From positions 1 through 61,365 of the forward strand of contig NZ_JAAILA010000019.1 in assembly GCF_010974825.1 (NCBI RefSeq): DNA of 61,365 nucleotides, in the 5' to 3' direction. Shown piece after piece: positions 25,986 to 34,642 of this stretch. The stretch comes from Aeromonas rivipollensis. Lineage in GTDB: Bacteria; Pseudomonadota; Gammaproteobacteria; Enterobacterales; Aeromonadaceae. The first letter of the stretch is position 1; the number at the start of each line of letters is the position of its first letter. The notes under the pieces are model-generated. The model searched no databases and had not been told where the DNA came from. It saw only the letters and a program-made list of their open reading frames with translations. A program made the position numbers and the translations under genes.

Positions 25986-27049
25986 AATTGAGTTGGAAGT
26001 GGCCGCTGATGATTGCCTGCATCCTGTATGGCGCTACGGTCGGTGCCAGCGATCTGGGCACCCTGCTCGGGGGCGGCAGCGATCAGTTCAGGAAGGCCGA
26101 GCCGGGCCAGCCCATCCGCCTGCCCGCCGATCACGGCGCCCACCCGGACTACAGATCCGAGTGGTGGTATCTTACCGGCAACCTGAAAGACGAGCAGGGG
26201 CGCGACTACGGCATCCAGTGGACCCTCTTTCGGCAAGGTGTCGAGCAGCAGATCACATCGGACAACCCCTGGCTCAGCCCCCAGCTCTGGCTGGCCCAGT
26301 TCGCCATCACGGATCTCGCCCGTGGCAGCCACCGCCAGGATGAGCGCACCAGCCGCCAGGGGCCCGGGCTCGCCGGGGCCAGCGGCGGCGAATATTGGCT
26401 CAAAGAGTGGCGGCTGGCCTCTCAAGGCGATGCGCTCTTTCCCGCCACCTTGAAGGTGCAGAGCAAGATGGGTGAGCTGAACCTCAAGGTGAGTGCCGCC
26501 AAGCCGGTGGTGCTGCAAGGCAAAGCGGGTTACAGCGAGAAGAGCCCGGGCAACGCCTCCTTCTACTACTCCTACCCGCGCCTGACACTTAGCGGCACTT
26601 TGACCCTGGAGGGGGAGACCCGCAATGTCACGGGCCAGGGGTGGTTTGATCACGAGTGGAGCAGCTCGGTACTGGCCCAGTGGCAGTCGGGCTGGGACTG
26701 GTTCTCCCTGCAACTCATTGATGGCCGCGAGCTGATGCTGTTTCGCCTTCGCACCAAAGCGGGCCGCCCCGAGCCTGAAAACCGCTACGGCATACTGATC
26801 GAGCGGGACGGCAGCAGCCGGGTGCTCGCCCCCGAATCCATCGTCCTCACCCCCGGTAAAACCTGGCGCGGCCCCAAGGGCCAAGACTACCCCGTCGAGT
26901 GGCAGCTTAAGGCCGCCGATCTGAACCTCGTTATCAAGGCGCGCCAACCCAATCAGGCCATGACGGGGCGCTTTGACTACTGGGAGGGGGCTGTAACTGT
27001 GGAGGGCGATGCGCAAGGGCTGGGTTATCTGGAGATGACGGGGTATTAA
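25982..27049 (+). CDS. AttH/CrtC-like lipocalin-fold protein
   Basis: A 355-aa secreted protein: signal peptide (MKLSWKWPLMIACILYGATVGAS), then a double lipocalin-like domain of the AttH/carotenoid 1,2-hydratase family. Hallmarks are SEWWYLTGNLKDEQGRDYG, FYYSYPRL and GQGWFDHEWSSS. In AttEFGH systems this protein is thought to work outside the membrane with the ABC exporter. It is translationally coupled to the permease. No carotenoid genes are present, so hydratase activity is unlikely. Confidence 0.85.
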   Translation: MKLSWKWPLMIACILYGATVGASDLGTLLGGGSDQFRKAEPGQPIRLPADHGAHPDYRSEWWYLTGNLKDEQGRDYGIQWTLFRQGVEQQITSDNPWLSPQLWLAQFAITDLARGSHRQDERTSRQGPGLAGASGGEYWLKEWRLASQGDALFPATLKVQSKMGELNLKVSAAKPVVLQGKAGYSEKSPGNASFYYSYPRLTLSGTLTLEGETRNVTGQGWFDHEWSSSVLAQWQSGWDWFSLQLIDGRELMLFRLRTKAGRPEPENRYGILIERDGSSRVLAPESIVLTPGKTWRGPKGQDYPVEWQLKAADLNLVIKARQPNQAMTGRFDYWEGAVTVEGDAQGLGYLEMTGY

Positions 27050-27359
27050 GCCCCCAGTTTATGGCCGCGTCCCCTGCTACCACTTTCTTGTTCACCAGCC
27101 CCAACTATCTTGGTAGACCTCCGTCAAAATCTGACCGGCATCAAGATTTCATTCAAATTCCACGAGTTAGCTGCGTTTTCACTCAACAAGGATAGTCAGC
27201 GTTTGATAGGCTTCTCATCCGGCCCTCGCCACCCTAGAAACACCAGAGGTGTGCCGATGCTCTATCTCTCTTCAATTCGGTTAAAAACAGCATGCGGGGA
27301 GCTGTTCCCCGTGCGGTAGCTATCTCGCTTATTACCATCACGTGTGTCTAGATACCAAC
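27050..27359. other. Left flank of the AT-rich island, no gene seen
   Basis: The gap to the next gene is 385 bp. It holds a GCGGGGA/TCCCC hairpin near 27293-27312 without a T tract, and short open frames lacking start signals. Base composition shifts from GC-rich to AT-rich around 27340. Confidence 0.4.
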
Positions 27360-27388
27360 TAGTGACGCTCGGTTATATACACTATAAT
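27360..27388 (+). promoter_or_regulatory. Promoter of the AT-rich island
   Basis: A weak -35 TAGTGA (27360-27365) lies 17 bp from a perfect TATAAT (27383-27388), just before the AlbA_2 gene. Confidence 0.55.
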
Positions 27389-27434
27389 TTTCAATAAATT
27401 GTCTAAATAGATATATACCAAGTATTCAATTTTT

Positions 27435-28256
27435 TTGGCTGGCTTTATCATTGTTATCTTTTCATTCTGGTTACATATTGAGGCATGGGATTTGTTAATT
27501 AATAAAAACTGGGACCTTCAAACTACATTTGAAGTAGTAAATAGAAATTATTATCCAGGGGGGATGCAAAGTGGCCCTCAACGAAACAGATTGATAGAAA
27601 CCTGGGGGCAATTAGTTGGTAAATCAAGGGCTCTGAGCGAACTTGACTCTTTGGTCGTTGACTATGGCTCAATAAATAAAATGTCCAAGTCAGTACGAAT
27701 GGCATCACGTACTATCAAAAATCTCAGAGTCTTTTTCGAATCACTACCAGATGAATTTGAAAATCCAGCTCCAATTAAAAAGCATATATTTAGTGAAGGT
27801 GAAAAATGCACATTAGAAGAGGATTTACATAATGAGTTTAAAGAGATAAAAGGTCAGAATCCAACTAAGTCGATCCAGAACATTGTCGATGAGTACATAC
27901 TGGCATTTCTCAATAGCTCAGGTGGTAGTGTTTTTTGGGGAATTCGAGATGACGGCATAATCAAAAGTATAATTTTGGATAGCCGATTAAAAGATGATAT
28001 AAATAAATGCATCAATTTAAAGATAAACACTATTGAGCCTTCAATTGACCCCACAAGAATAAATGTAATATTTCATGGCGTGGTTGGAATAGATGGTGGT
28101 TATGTGCTTGAGGTACGCGTCCCTAAATCAAATTTATCTGGCTTACATTTTAACTCATCTGGCCATACTTGGGTAAGAGTCAATGGGTGTAAGCAAAAGT
28201 TGCAAGGGGTTGCGTTACAAGATTATATCATCCAAAGATTACAGAATAAATTTTAA
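27435..28256 (+). CDS. AlbA_2 (Schlafen-like) domain protein, possible defence component
   Basis: A 273-aa protein as read from a TTG at 27435. No ATG or good ribosome-binding site precedes the conserved part, so the start is uncertain and the hydrophobic first residues may not be real. From about residue 125 it has an AlbA_2/divergent AAA_4 domain: EFKEIKG (134-140), then an AFLNSSGGSVFWGIRDDG core (158-175) and EVRVPKS plus a terminal WVRVNG strand. This fold binds nucleic acid and in Schlafen-type proteins can form nuclease sites. The N-terminal ~120 residues match nothing I know. AT-rich codon use unlike the neighbours, and a HEPN-type gene 69 bp downstream, point to a transferred pair. 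Confidence 0.7.
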   Translation: MAGFIIVIFSFWLHIEAWDLLINKNWDLQTTFEVVNRNYYPGGMQSGPQRNRLIETWGQLVGKSRALSELDSLVVDYGSINKMSKSVRMASRTIKNLRVFFESLPDEFENPAPIKKHIFSEGEKCTLEEDLHNEFKEIKGQNPTKSIQNIVDEYILAFLNSSGGSVFWGIRDDGIIKSIILDSRLKDDINKCINLKINTIEPSIDPTRINVIFHGVVGIDGGYVLEVRVPKSNLSGLHFNSSGHTWVRVNGCKQKLQGVALQDYIIQRLQNKF

Positions 28257-28325
28257 TGACAACACTTAACATTTATTCACACAAATAATTTCTTAAAACT
28301 ATAAAAAATGAGCCGGGTTATATAA

Positions 28326-29546
28326 ATGACTAGAGAAGACAAGCGGATATTATTACTCGAATTCTTCAGAGAAAAAGAAGAAAACAACGAATGCTTTTCA
28401 GTAACACAAGCTGCAGCTGCCACTGGATACAATCCTAAAAGCATCATCAAATATATAAGCGAAAAATTAAAAGGAAAATTCATCTTTAAATCAGAAAGTA
28501 ATTATTTTATTTCAAAAGGGCTAACAAAGATATCAAATGATGAGTTTATTAGACTTATGTCTCAAAGCACATCATCAAAAGAAATAACGCCACAGGAAAA
28601 GATGTACCAACAGCTAATCAAGAGGAGCCTTGACGCATTTACTCTTGCGTTAGAAGTTTACAATAGGCCTAGTCTATGTAATCGAGTCGAAGCATTCACT
28701 ATTATGATGGTCAATGCATGGGAGCTCTTCTTAAAGGCTGAGATACTAGATACTTTCGGTGAAGAAAAAGTATTTTATAAAAATGGTAAAAGCATCTCAA
28801 TCTCTGATGCACTTCCTCTTAGAATTCAAAACAACGACCCAGTTAAGCGAAATATTGACACATTAATTTTGCTGCGAGATCAAGCGACTCACTTGCTTAT
28901 TCCTGAGTTACAACCACAACTTTCACGCCTATTCCAAGCTAACGTTTTTAACTATCAAGATAGATATAGAAAGCAAATGGGCAACTCACCTCTTGCAGGG
29001 CAGAGTGTGGGGATGCTTAGTCTAGTTATCGACGGACCAGCACCTGAAATTGGTGTTATTAAAGAAAACTATGGAGCATTAACAGCGACGGAAGTTGATA
29101 AATTCATTAAAGCTTTTGACGATACTAATAGAGCGCTAAACTCTGATAAATTTTCCATTAGCATCGAGTACATGCTTGCTCTTGTTCGAAATCCAAATAA
29201 ATCAGATTTGGTACTGAGTACAGGAGAGCAAGGGCAGAAAGCAATAATAATAACTCAAGCAAAAAATCTCAATGACACCCATCCATACTTTACCGATGAT
29301 GCGATTTTAGCAATCAACACTAAACAAACAGCATCAAAGATAAATAGGCATTCATTTCAGGCTATCGTCTTTAAACATAAAATAAAAACGAATAAAAACT
29401 CAGATATGTACAATTTCACTGATAGAGCTCGATACTCTGAAGCATTTGTTACCTGGGTCGTAAAAAATATAACCGAGCAAGCCGGCTGGCTACAGAAAGC
29501 ATTAGATACATATAAACCAAAAGGTAGGAAGCGCAAAATAGCATGA
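28326..29546 (+). CDS. DUF3644 protein with HEPN-type motif
   Basis: A 406-aa protein. Residues ~1-70 look like a winged-helix DNA-binding domain (VTQAAAATGYNPKSIIKYIS). Residues ~95-215 match DUF3644: SLDAFTLALEVYNRPSLCNRVEAFTIMMVNAWELFLKAE, ending in LRDQATHL. R184-x4-H189 is the R-x4-6-H signature of HEPN RNases, and the preceding AWELFLKAE helix fits the HEPN core. The C-terminal ~180 residues are unassigned. Codon use is AT-rich, like the gene upstream and unlike the flanks. An RNase effector in a two-gene defence or toxin-type system is inferred from the motif and context; activity is not proven. Confidence 0.75.
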   Translation: MTREDKRILLLEFFREKEENNECFSVTQAAAATGYNPKSIIKYISEKLKGKFIFKSESNYFISKGLTKISNDEFIRLMSQSTSSKEITPQEKMYQQLIKRSLDAFTLALEVYNRPSLCNRVEAFTIMMVNAWELFLKAEILDTFGEEKVFYKNGKSISISDALPLRIQNNDPVKRNIDTLILLRDQATHLLIPELQPQLSRLFQANVFNYQDRYRKQMGNSPLAGQSVGMLSLVIDGPAPEIGVIKENYGALTATEVDKFIKAFDDTNRALNSDKFSISIEYMLALVRNPNKSDLVLSTGEQGQKAIIITQAKNLNDTHPYFTDDAILAINTKQTASKINRHSFQAIVFKHKIKTNKNSDMYNFTDRARYSEAFVTWVVKNITEQAGWLQKALDTYKPKGRKRKIA

Positions 29547-29565
29547 TCTTGCACCTTGATAAACG

Positions 29566-29590
29566 TTGGGCTGCGTATTACTCAGCCCAA
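29566..29590. terminator. Hairpin between the island and the hydrolase gene
   Basis: TTGGGCTG and CAGCCCAA form an 8-bp stem with a 9-nt loop between converging genes, overlapping the hydrolase stop codon. There is no clean T tract on either side. Confidence 0.45.
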
Positions 29591-30364
29591 TCTACCTTGT
29601 AAAAACGCCAACGACTGCCGATTGAAGTGATCCGGCTGCTCCACATTGCAGACATGGCCGCAGTTTTCGATGATGGCGAGCTGGCTGTAGGGGTCGCGGG
29701 CGACCTGCTCGCGTACCGGGGCGATAAACATATGATCCTCCTCCCCCATCAGGTAGAGGGTCGGGATCGGCAGGGCGCGCTCCTTGAAGTAGCGCATCAG
29801 GGGGTTCACCTCGGTGGCGAGGCGGAACCAGCGTTTGAACTCCTTCTGGCAGAGTTTGCGGGCCTCGCGCACGAAGAGGTTGCGGGACTCCTGATGGTGC
29901 TGGCGCGGCATGATGATGAAGGCGAACAAGCGGTAGAGCCACATGTAGGGCAGTATGTGCTGGCCGACCCGGCCAAGCTGCACCAGCACCCGGGAGCGGA
30001 TGTCGAGGCGCAGTATGGCGCCGCCGAGCACCATGCTCTTGACCCGCTCGGGGCAGAGCTCGGCCAGGTGGCGAATGAGGATGGTGCCAAGGGAGATGCC
30101 GACAAAATGGGCGCGGGGAATGCGCAGGTGATCGAGCAGCCGCAAGATGTCCTCGGTCACGGCCCGAAAGCTGTAGTGCCCCTTGACCACCTGTTGCAAC
30201 TGGTTGGATTGGCCGTGGCCGCGAAGATCCAGCAGTAGCACGTTGAAGTGCTCCCGGTAGGCGCGCAGTTGCTTGAACCAGATGGAGGAGCTGCCGCCTG
30301 CTCCGTGCACGAACACCACCCAATCCCGCTCGGGGCCAAGCTCAAAGGTCTTGTGGTACAACAT
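29582..30364 (-). CDS. Alpha/beta-fold hydrolase
   Basis: A 260-aa cytoplasmic hydrolase. Seen are the oxyanion segment VVFVHGAGGSSSIWF near residues 16-30, the nucleophile elbow GISLG (Ser about residue 92), the acid in LMGEEDHMF and the catalytic His in ENCGHVCNVEQP. The lid region (about 125-190) is basic and helical. It is a single gene convergent with the AT-rich island. The class covers esterases, peptidases and C-C hydrolases, so the substrate is open. Confidence 0.82.
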   Translation of the reverse strand: MLYHKTFELGPERDWVVFVHGAGGSSSIWFKQLRAYREHFNVLLLDLRGHGQSNQLQQVVKGHYSFRAVTEDILRLLDHLRIPRAHFVGISLGTILIRHLAELCPERVKSMVLGGAILRLDIRSRVLVQLGRVGQHILPYMWLYRLFAFIIMPRQHHQESRNLFVREARKLCQKEFKRWFRLATEVNPLMRYFKERALPIPTLYLMGEEDHMFIAPVREQVARDPYSQLAIIENCGHVCNVEQPDHFNRQSLAFLQGRLG

Positions 30365-30473
30365 CTTATGGGCTCCCGGGGGGGTTGGGGGATATACTCG
30401 GCGGGCATATTAACAGAAGGGGTGCCCCGCTGAATATGCTGCCACCCATCATCGGACCAGCATGGAGTCCTGT

Positions 30474-30845
30474 ATGAGCCTTGCATCGTTACGTGAATTT
30501 CTGCTAAGCCAGCCAGGCGCCACCGAGGATACCCCCTTTGGCCCGGAGATCCTGGTCTATCGCATCGCCGGCAAGATGTTCGCCCTGGTGGACTGGCAGG
30601 CAGAGCCGCTGACCATCAACCTCAAATGCGAGCCCGAACTCGCCCTGCTGCTGCGAGAGATACACCCACAAGTCAAACCCGGCTGGCATATGAACAAGCA
30701 GCACTGGAATACGGTGACCCTGAGCGAGAATCTGGACGCCGAGCTCTGGCAGGGCTGGATTGAACACTCCTACCAGCGCGTGGTAGCGGGCTTGCCCAAG
30801 GCCAAGCGGCCGCAGGCGCCGACCTTATCAGCAAAGGCAGGATAA
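30474..30845 (+). CDS. MmcQ/YjbR family protein
   Basis: A 123-aa small protein of the YjbR family (CyaY-like/double-wing fold). SLASLREFLLSQPGATEDTPFGPEILVYRIAGKMFALV at the N-terminus, then KPGWHMNKQHWNTVTL, are family hallmarks. GGAG six bases before the ATG at 30474 sets the start. DNA binding has been proposed for the family but not settled. It is followed five bases later by a GNAT gene. Confidence 0.85.
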   Translation: MSLASLREFLLSQPGATEDTPFGPEILVYRIAGKMFALVDWQAEPLTINLKCEPELALLLREIHPQVKPGWHMNKQHWNTVTLSENLDAELWQGWIEHSYQRVVAGLPKAKRPQAPTLSAKAG

Positions 30846-30850
30846 CAGCC

Positions 30851-31387
30851 ATGCCGCAGACACAAAACACCGTGCCCGCCCGGAGCATCCCCCTGAGGGA
30901 GCAGCACATCCCCGCCCTGCTCGCCCTGTTCGAGCAGTCGGTTCGCCGCCTGGGCCCGGAGCACTACAGCCCGGAGCAGGTGGAGCAATGGGCCCAGGGC
31001 GCCCGTCATCCCGGCCTCGCCAGCCAGCTGCGCGAGCACCACGGCTGGGTCATGGAGCAGGAGGGCATGCCCCTTGGCTTTGTCACCTTAAGCGATGATG
31101 GCCACCTCAGCCTGCTCTATGTGAGCGCGGATCATCAGCGCCAGGGGCTCGGCGGCCTGCTGCTGGAGCGGGCCTTGCAGGCGGCCAGCCAGCTCGGCCT
31201 GCACAGACTGACCACAGAGGCCAGCGCCTTCAGCCTCGCACTCTTTCTGCGTCACGGCTTCGAGCAGGCCGGATTGGAAACCGTGGAGCGCGGCGGGGTC
31301 AGTTTTGTCCGCCATCGCCTCTACTGCCGCTTGCCAAGCCAGGGCCAGCCACTAAAATACCCACCATTTCCCCAAAGCAATGAATGA
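30851..31387 (+). CDS. GNAT-family N-acetyltransferase
   Basis: A 178-aa acetyltransferase. The acetyl-CoA pyrophosphate loop is RQGLGGLLLERAL (about residues 97-109), preceded by the beta-4 strand HLSLLYVSADHQ and followed by LTTEASAFSLALFLRHGF. The substrate is unknown. It sits between the YjbR gene and the DUF3802 gene, with the latter starting 12 bp after its stop, so the three probably form an operon. Confidence 0.85.
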   Translation: MPQTQNTVPARSIPLREQHIPALLALFEQSVRRLGPEHYSPEQVEQWAQGARHPGLASQLREHHGWVMEQEGMPLGFVTLSDDGHLSLLYVSADHQRQGLGGLLLERALQAASQLGLHRLTTEASAFSLALFLRHGFEQAGLETVERGGVSFVRHRLYCRLPSQGQPLKYPPFPQSNE

Positions 31388-31398
31388 AGGCAGCCATC

Positions 31399-31734
31399 AT
31401 GGTGGTAGAGAGCGACGGTTATATTGCGCTTATCGAGTATCTGGTAGAGAGTCTGGGCCTGTTCGAGAGCCAGCAGCAGGGCACGGGCTCCCAGACCATT
31501 GAGGATCTGGTGAGCAACCGGGTGGCAGACAACCTCATGGCCATCTGCGAGCAGAACCCCCAGCTCGACCCCAAGGTGCGTTTCATGATCATGCAAGAGG
31601 CCGACGCCGTGGTGGCCGATCTGGAGGAGGTGCTCTCCGCCGTCTGGCTGCGGGCGCCCACCCCGGCCCAGCACGCCTTCCTCGATGAGTTCATCGATCT
31701 CATCAAGAACCTGTTCGACAGCACCATCGGCTAG
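31399..31734 (+). CDS. DUF3802 family protein
   Basis: A 111-aa acidic helical protein resembling the DUF3802 family known from Vibrio, Shewanella and Aeromonas: VESDGYIALIEYLVESLGLFE at the start, ADAVVADLEEVLSAV in the middle, PTPAQHAFLDEFIDLIKNLFD at the end. The start at 31399 matches the family N-terminus (MVVE), and the longer frame from 31384 is less likely. Function unknown. Confidence 0.78.
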   Translation: MVVESDGYIALIEYLVESLGLFESQQQGTGSQTIEDLVSNRVADNLMAICEQNPQLDPKVRFMIMQEADAVVADLEEVLSAVWLRAPTPAQHAFLDEFIDLIKNLFDSTIG

Positions 31735-31906
31735 TCCCCTCCCCGCGGCCGCACGGCCCGCAAAGATCCGCAAAATGAAAAGGGCCGCCTCAAAGGGCAG
31801 CCCTGCTTGCTATCACTTCCGATTCATCGCGCTTGTCAGTTGAATGAATATCGAGGCAAGAAATGTGTCTGGTCTTGGCTGCCGTCCATGGTAGCTACCC
31901 TGATTA

Positions 31907-31952
31907 GTCTGCCGAGGTTGGGTTAAGTTCCCGGCCAGGACGCTTTTTTTAA
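31907..31952 (+). terminator. Probable rho-independent terminator in an otherwise unexplained gap
   Basis: An imperfect GTC-TG-CCG stem pairs with CCCGGCCAGGAC and is followed by CGC and seven T residues. The 277-bp gap (31735-32012) also has a minus-strand hairpin (GGGCTGCC/GGCGGCCC, about 31779-31803) followed by TTTTC. Neither has an obvious gene besides DUF3802, so a small RNA is possible. Confidence 0.4.
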
Positions 31953-31969
31953 TATTTCTTTCAAAAAAA

Positions 31970-32002
31970 CGAAACAGGGGCCTAATGGCCCCTGCTTTAT
32001 CC
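31970..32002 (-). terminator. Terminator of msrA
   Basis: The hairpin AGGGGCC-ATTA-GGCCCCT on the minus strand is followed by a T-rich run just after the msrA stop. Confidence 0.8.
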
Positions 32003-32012
32003 AGGCTGCGCC

Positions 32013-32645
32013 TCAGCGGTTCAGGCTGGGCGGCAGGCAGACGCCAATGCCCCCCAGTCCGCAATAGCCTTCCGGGTTCTTCTCCAGATATTGCTGATGG
32101 TAATCCTCGGCGTAGTAGAAGGGTGCCAGCGGCAGGATCCGGGTGGTGATGGCGCGGGCATCGCCACTCGCCATCATGGCCTGCTGGTAGGCCGCCAGGC
32201 TCTGCTGGGCGATGGCCTCCTGGGATTCATCCCCATAGAAGATCACCGAGCGGTACTGGGTGCCGATGTCGCCGCCCTGGCGCATGCCCTGGGCCGGATC
32301 GTGCTGCTCCCAGAACAGCTTGAGCAGATCGCCGTAGCTAATGACCTTGGGGTCAAACACCACCTGCACCGTCTCCGCATGACCGGTCAGGCCGCTGCAC
32401 ACCTCCTTGTAGGTGGGGTTCGGCGTCAGGCCCCCCTGATAACCGGCGGCGGTGGAATAGACCCCGGGCTGCTGCCAGAACAGGCGCTCCACGCCCCAGA
32501 AACAGCCCATGCCAAACCAGGCCAGCTCCATCCCCTCGGGCCAGGGGCCCTGGGTCGGGTGGCCGTTGACGGCATGCTGCTGGCCGATCGCCAGCGCTTC
32601 CCGTCGTCCCGGCAGGGCCTCTGCCGGTGAAATAATCTGCTCCAT
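32013..32645 (-). CDS. msrA: Peptide methionine-S-sulfoxide reductase MsrA
   Basis: A 210-aa enzyme that reduces the S epimer of methionine sulfoxide in proteins, at the length of the long (E. coli-type) MsrA. The catalytic motif GCFWG holds Cys48, and C-terminal resolving cysteines are visible in [32 protein letters not shown] and the EQHDP substrate-pocket motif are conserved. It is transcribed away from argA and ends at a hairpin terminator. Confidence 0.95.
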   Translation of the reverse strand: MEQIISPAEALPGRREALAIGQQHAVNGHPTQGPWPEGMELAWFGMGCFWGVERLFWQQPGVYSTAAGYQGGLTPNPTYKEVCSGLTGHAETVQVVFDPKVISYGDLLKLFWEQHDPAQGMRQGGDIGTQYRSVIFYGDESQEAIAQQSLAAYQQAMMASGDARAITTRILPLAPFYYAEDYHQQYLEKNPEGYCGLGGIGVCLPPSLNR

Positions 32646-32841
32646 ATGCCCTGTCCTTGAATAAAATCCCGCGCGAGGCGGCTGACGAAAAGGAACCCCG
32701 AAGATAACAGGTTATGAGCCCGGATCAACCAAGGCGGCCCCTTCAGCAGGCTGACCGCCGCCCGGTTCACCCAGGCGCAGGGCGTCTGCGGCTGGTCAAA
32801 ATGGCGGCACAAAACAGCAAAACCAATATTTAGTCTTGATT

Positions 32842-32859
32842 TGTGAATTTATTTTCATA
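32842..32859 (+). promoter_or_regulatory. ARG box (ArgR operator) upstream of argA
   Basis: TGAAT-TTAT-TTTCA (32844-32857) matches the palindromic ARG-box half-sites TGAAT/ATTCA with one mismatch. It is about 40 bp before the argA start, where arginine repressor would block transcription. Confidence 0.65.
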
Positions 32860-32897
32860 TATTGAGCAAATTGCTGCTTTTTTATGGAACGAAACAC

Positions 32898-34226
32898 GTG
32901 CGTGAACGCGAACCCAGCCTGGTCCATGCCTTTCGGCAATCCACCCCCTATGTCAACGTGCACCGGGGTGCCACCTTCGTGCTGATGATGGGCGGGGAAG
33001 CCATCTGTCACCCCAACTTTGCCAACATAGTGAGCGACATCGCCCTGCTGCAGACGCTCGGCATTCGCCTGGTGCTGGTGTTCGGCTCGCGTCCGCAAAA
33101 CGACGAGGCGCTGGCCCGTGCCGGTATCGAGGCCCAGTACCACAGACGGATCCGGGTCACCGACGATCAGAGCTTCGCCATCATCAAGCAGGTGTGCGGC
33201 GGCCTGCAATACGACATCACCGCCCAGCTCTCCATGGGGCTGGCCAACACCCCCATGCAGGGGGCGCGCATCAGCGTGGTGAGCGGCAACTTCGTCACCG
33301 CCCAGCCCCTCGGGGTGGAAGATGGCATCGATTACTGCCACAGCGGCCGGGTGCGGCGCATCGACGTGGAGGGGATCACCCGCCAGCTGGATCAGCATGG
33401 CCTGGTGCTCATCTCCCCCATCGGCTGCTCGGTCACCGGCGAGAGCTTCAACCTGAGCTCCGAAGAGGTGGCGCGCCGGGTGGCGGTGGATCTGAAAGCC
33501 GACAAACTCATCTGCTTCAGCAGCACCCAGGGGGTGATGAACAGGCAGGGCGTGGCCATCTCGGAGCTCTTCCCCGAGCAGGCCGAAGAGCTGCTGGTGG
33601 AGCTGGAGCAGGCGGGCGAGGAGATGTCCGGCACCGCCCGCTACCTGCGCGCGGCCATCGCCTCCTGCCGCGGCGGCGTGCCGCGCTCCCACCTGGTGAG
33701 CTATCAGGATGACGGCGCCATGCTGCAGGAGCTGTTCAGCCGCGAGGGGCTCGGCACCCAGATAGTGCGCGAGAGCGCCGAGCGGGCGCGGGCCGCCACC
33801 ATAGAGGACATCGGCGGCATCCTGGACCTCATCCGGCCGCTGGAGGAGGAAGGCATACTGGTGCGCCGCTCCCGCGAGCAGCTGGAGATGGAGATAGACA
33901 AGTTCACCATCATAGAGCGCGACGGCCTCATCATCGGCTGCGCGGCGCTCTACTGCTTCATGGAGGAGGCCATGGCCGAGATGGCCTGCGTCGCCATCCA
34001 TCCCGAGTACCGCAACTCCAACCGGGGGGATCAGCTGGTGGCCAAGGTGGCCGAGCGGGCCAAGCGGCTCGGCATCCGCCGCTTGTTCGTGCTCACTACC
34101 CGCTCCATCCACTGGTTCCGGGAGCGGGGCTTCGATCCCCTGGAAGTGGAAGATCTGCCGGTGGCGCGCCAGCGCCTCTACAACTGGCAGCGTCGCTCCA
34201 AGGTTTTGTCCAAGACGATTTCGTAA
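32898..34226 (+). CDS. argA: N-acetylglutamate synthase ArgA
   Basis: A 442-aa enzyme (443 in E. coli) that acetylates glutamate with acetyl-CoA, the first step of arginine synthesis. It has an N-terminal amino-acid-kinase-like domain ([30 protein letters not shown]), which binds arginine as feedback inhibitor in this family, and a C-terminal GNAT domain from about residue 300 ([21 protein letters not shown]). I chose the GTG at 32898, which gives the usual family N-terminus ([23 protein letters not shown]) and follows GGAA; the frame opens earlier at a TTG (32862). An ARG box lies upstream. Confidence 0.95.
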   Translation: MREREPSLVHAFRQSTPYVNVHRGATFVLMMGGEAICHPNFANIVSDIALLQTLGIRLVLVFGSRPQNDEALARAGIEAQYHRRIRVTDDQSFAIIKQVCGGLQYDITAQLSMGLANTPMQGARISVVSGNFVTAQPLGVEDGIDYCHSGRVRRIDVEGITRQLDQHGLVLISPIGCSVTGESFNLSSEEVARRVAVDLKADKLICFSSTQGVMNRQGVAISELFPEQAEELLVELEQAGEEMSGTARYLRAAIASCRGGVPRSHLVSYQDDGAMLQELFSREGLGTQIVRESAERARAATIEDIGGILDLIRPLEEEGILVRRSREQLEMEIDKFTIIERDGLIIGCAALYCFMEEAMAEMACVAIHPEYRNSNRGDQLVAKVAERAKRLGIRRLFVLTTRSIHWFRERGFDPLEVEDLPVARQRLYNWQRRSKVLSKTIS

Positions 34227-34280
34227 CTGATTGATCTTGTGCCTGGTTGTTGCCAATTGTGTACTTTTTTACAAACTCGA

Positions 34281-34310
34281 TTGACAGTGCAATCCAGTGC
34301 AGGGTATTTC
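34281..34310 (+). promoter_or_regulatory. Promoter of the lysC leader
   Basis: TTGACA at 34281-34286 with a weak -10 (TATTTC, 34305-34310) 18 bp downstream, placed just before the riboswitch. Confidence 0.55.
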
Positions 34311-34329
34311 TACATGCACGCCACCTTCC

Positions 34330-34490
34330 AAGGTGGCACCAGAAGAGGAGCGCTGCCCAGGCAGCCCAAGGGAGGACACCAGAGTCCGGTGAACTTGGGT
34401 CAGGGGGAGCAGCGCCGAGACGAGTGAGGCAACTGGATACCTCAACGTCGGCTGCGGGGGCTGAATCCCCCGGGTTGTCATCGGTCGTGT
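34330..34490 (+). ncRNA. Lysine riboswitch (L box)
   Basis: The leader contains the lysine aptamer core: CCAGAAGAGG, then CAGGGGGAGC and AGCGCCGAGACGAG, then GGGGGCTGAATCCCCC and GGGTTGTCATCGG, in the same order and spacing as in E. coli lysC. It is followed by the aspartokinase III gene. A strong stem (CATCCCACA with TGTGGGATG, 34491-34528) forms the expression platform. It has no T tract, which favours control at translation or by Rho. Confidence 0.92.
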
Positions 34491-34642
34491 GCATCCCACA
34501 GGCATCCAGCAGGATCCTTGTGGGATGGGCACCGCGGATGGAGTGCTTCTGGCCGGGATCCTTACGTTTTCCTGCCATTTTCTGCCTCCTCCTCTCTTTT
34601 GCCCGATGAAACCGGATTTTCACCTTGAGACAGGAGTATGCA

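Noticed and set aside
27110..27319. 69-codon frame left of the AT-rich island
   Set aside because: Starts on a weak codon without a ribosome-binding site and resembles no family.
31813..32064. 83-codon minus-strand frame at the msrA end
   Set aside because: Crosses the msrA terminator and overlaps msrA in another frame; composition is not gene-like.
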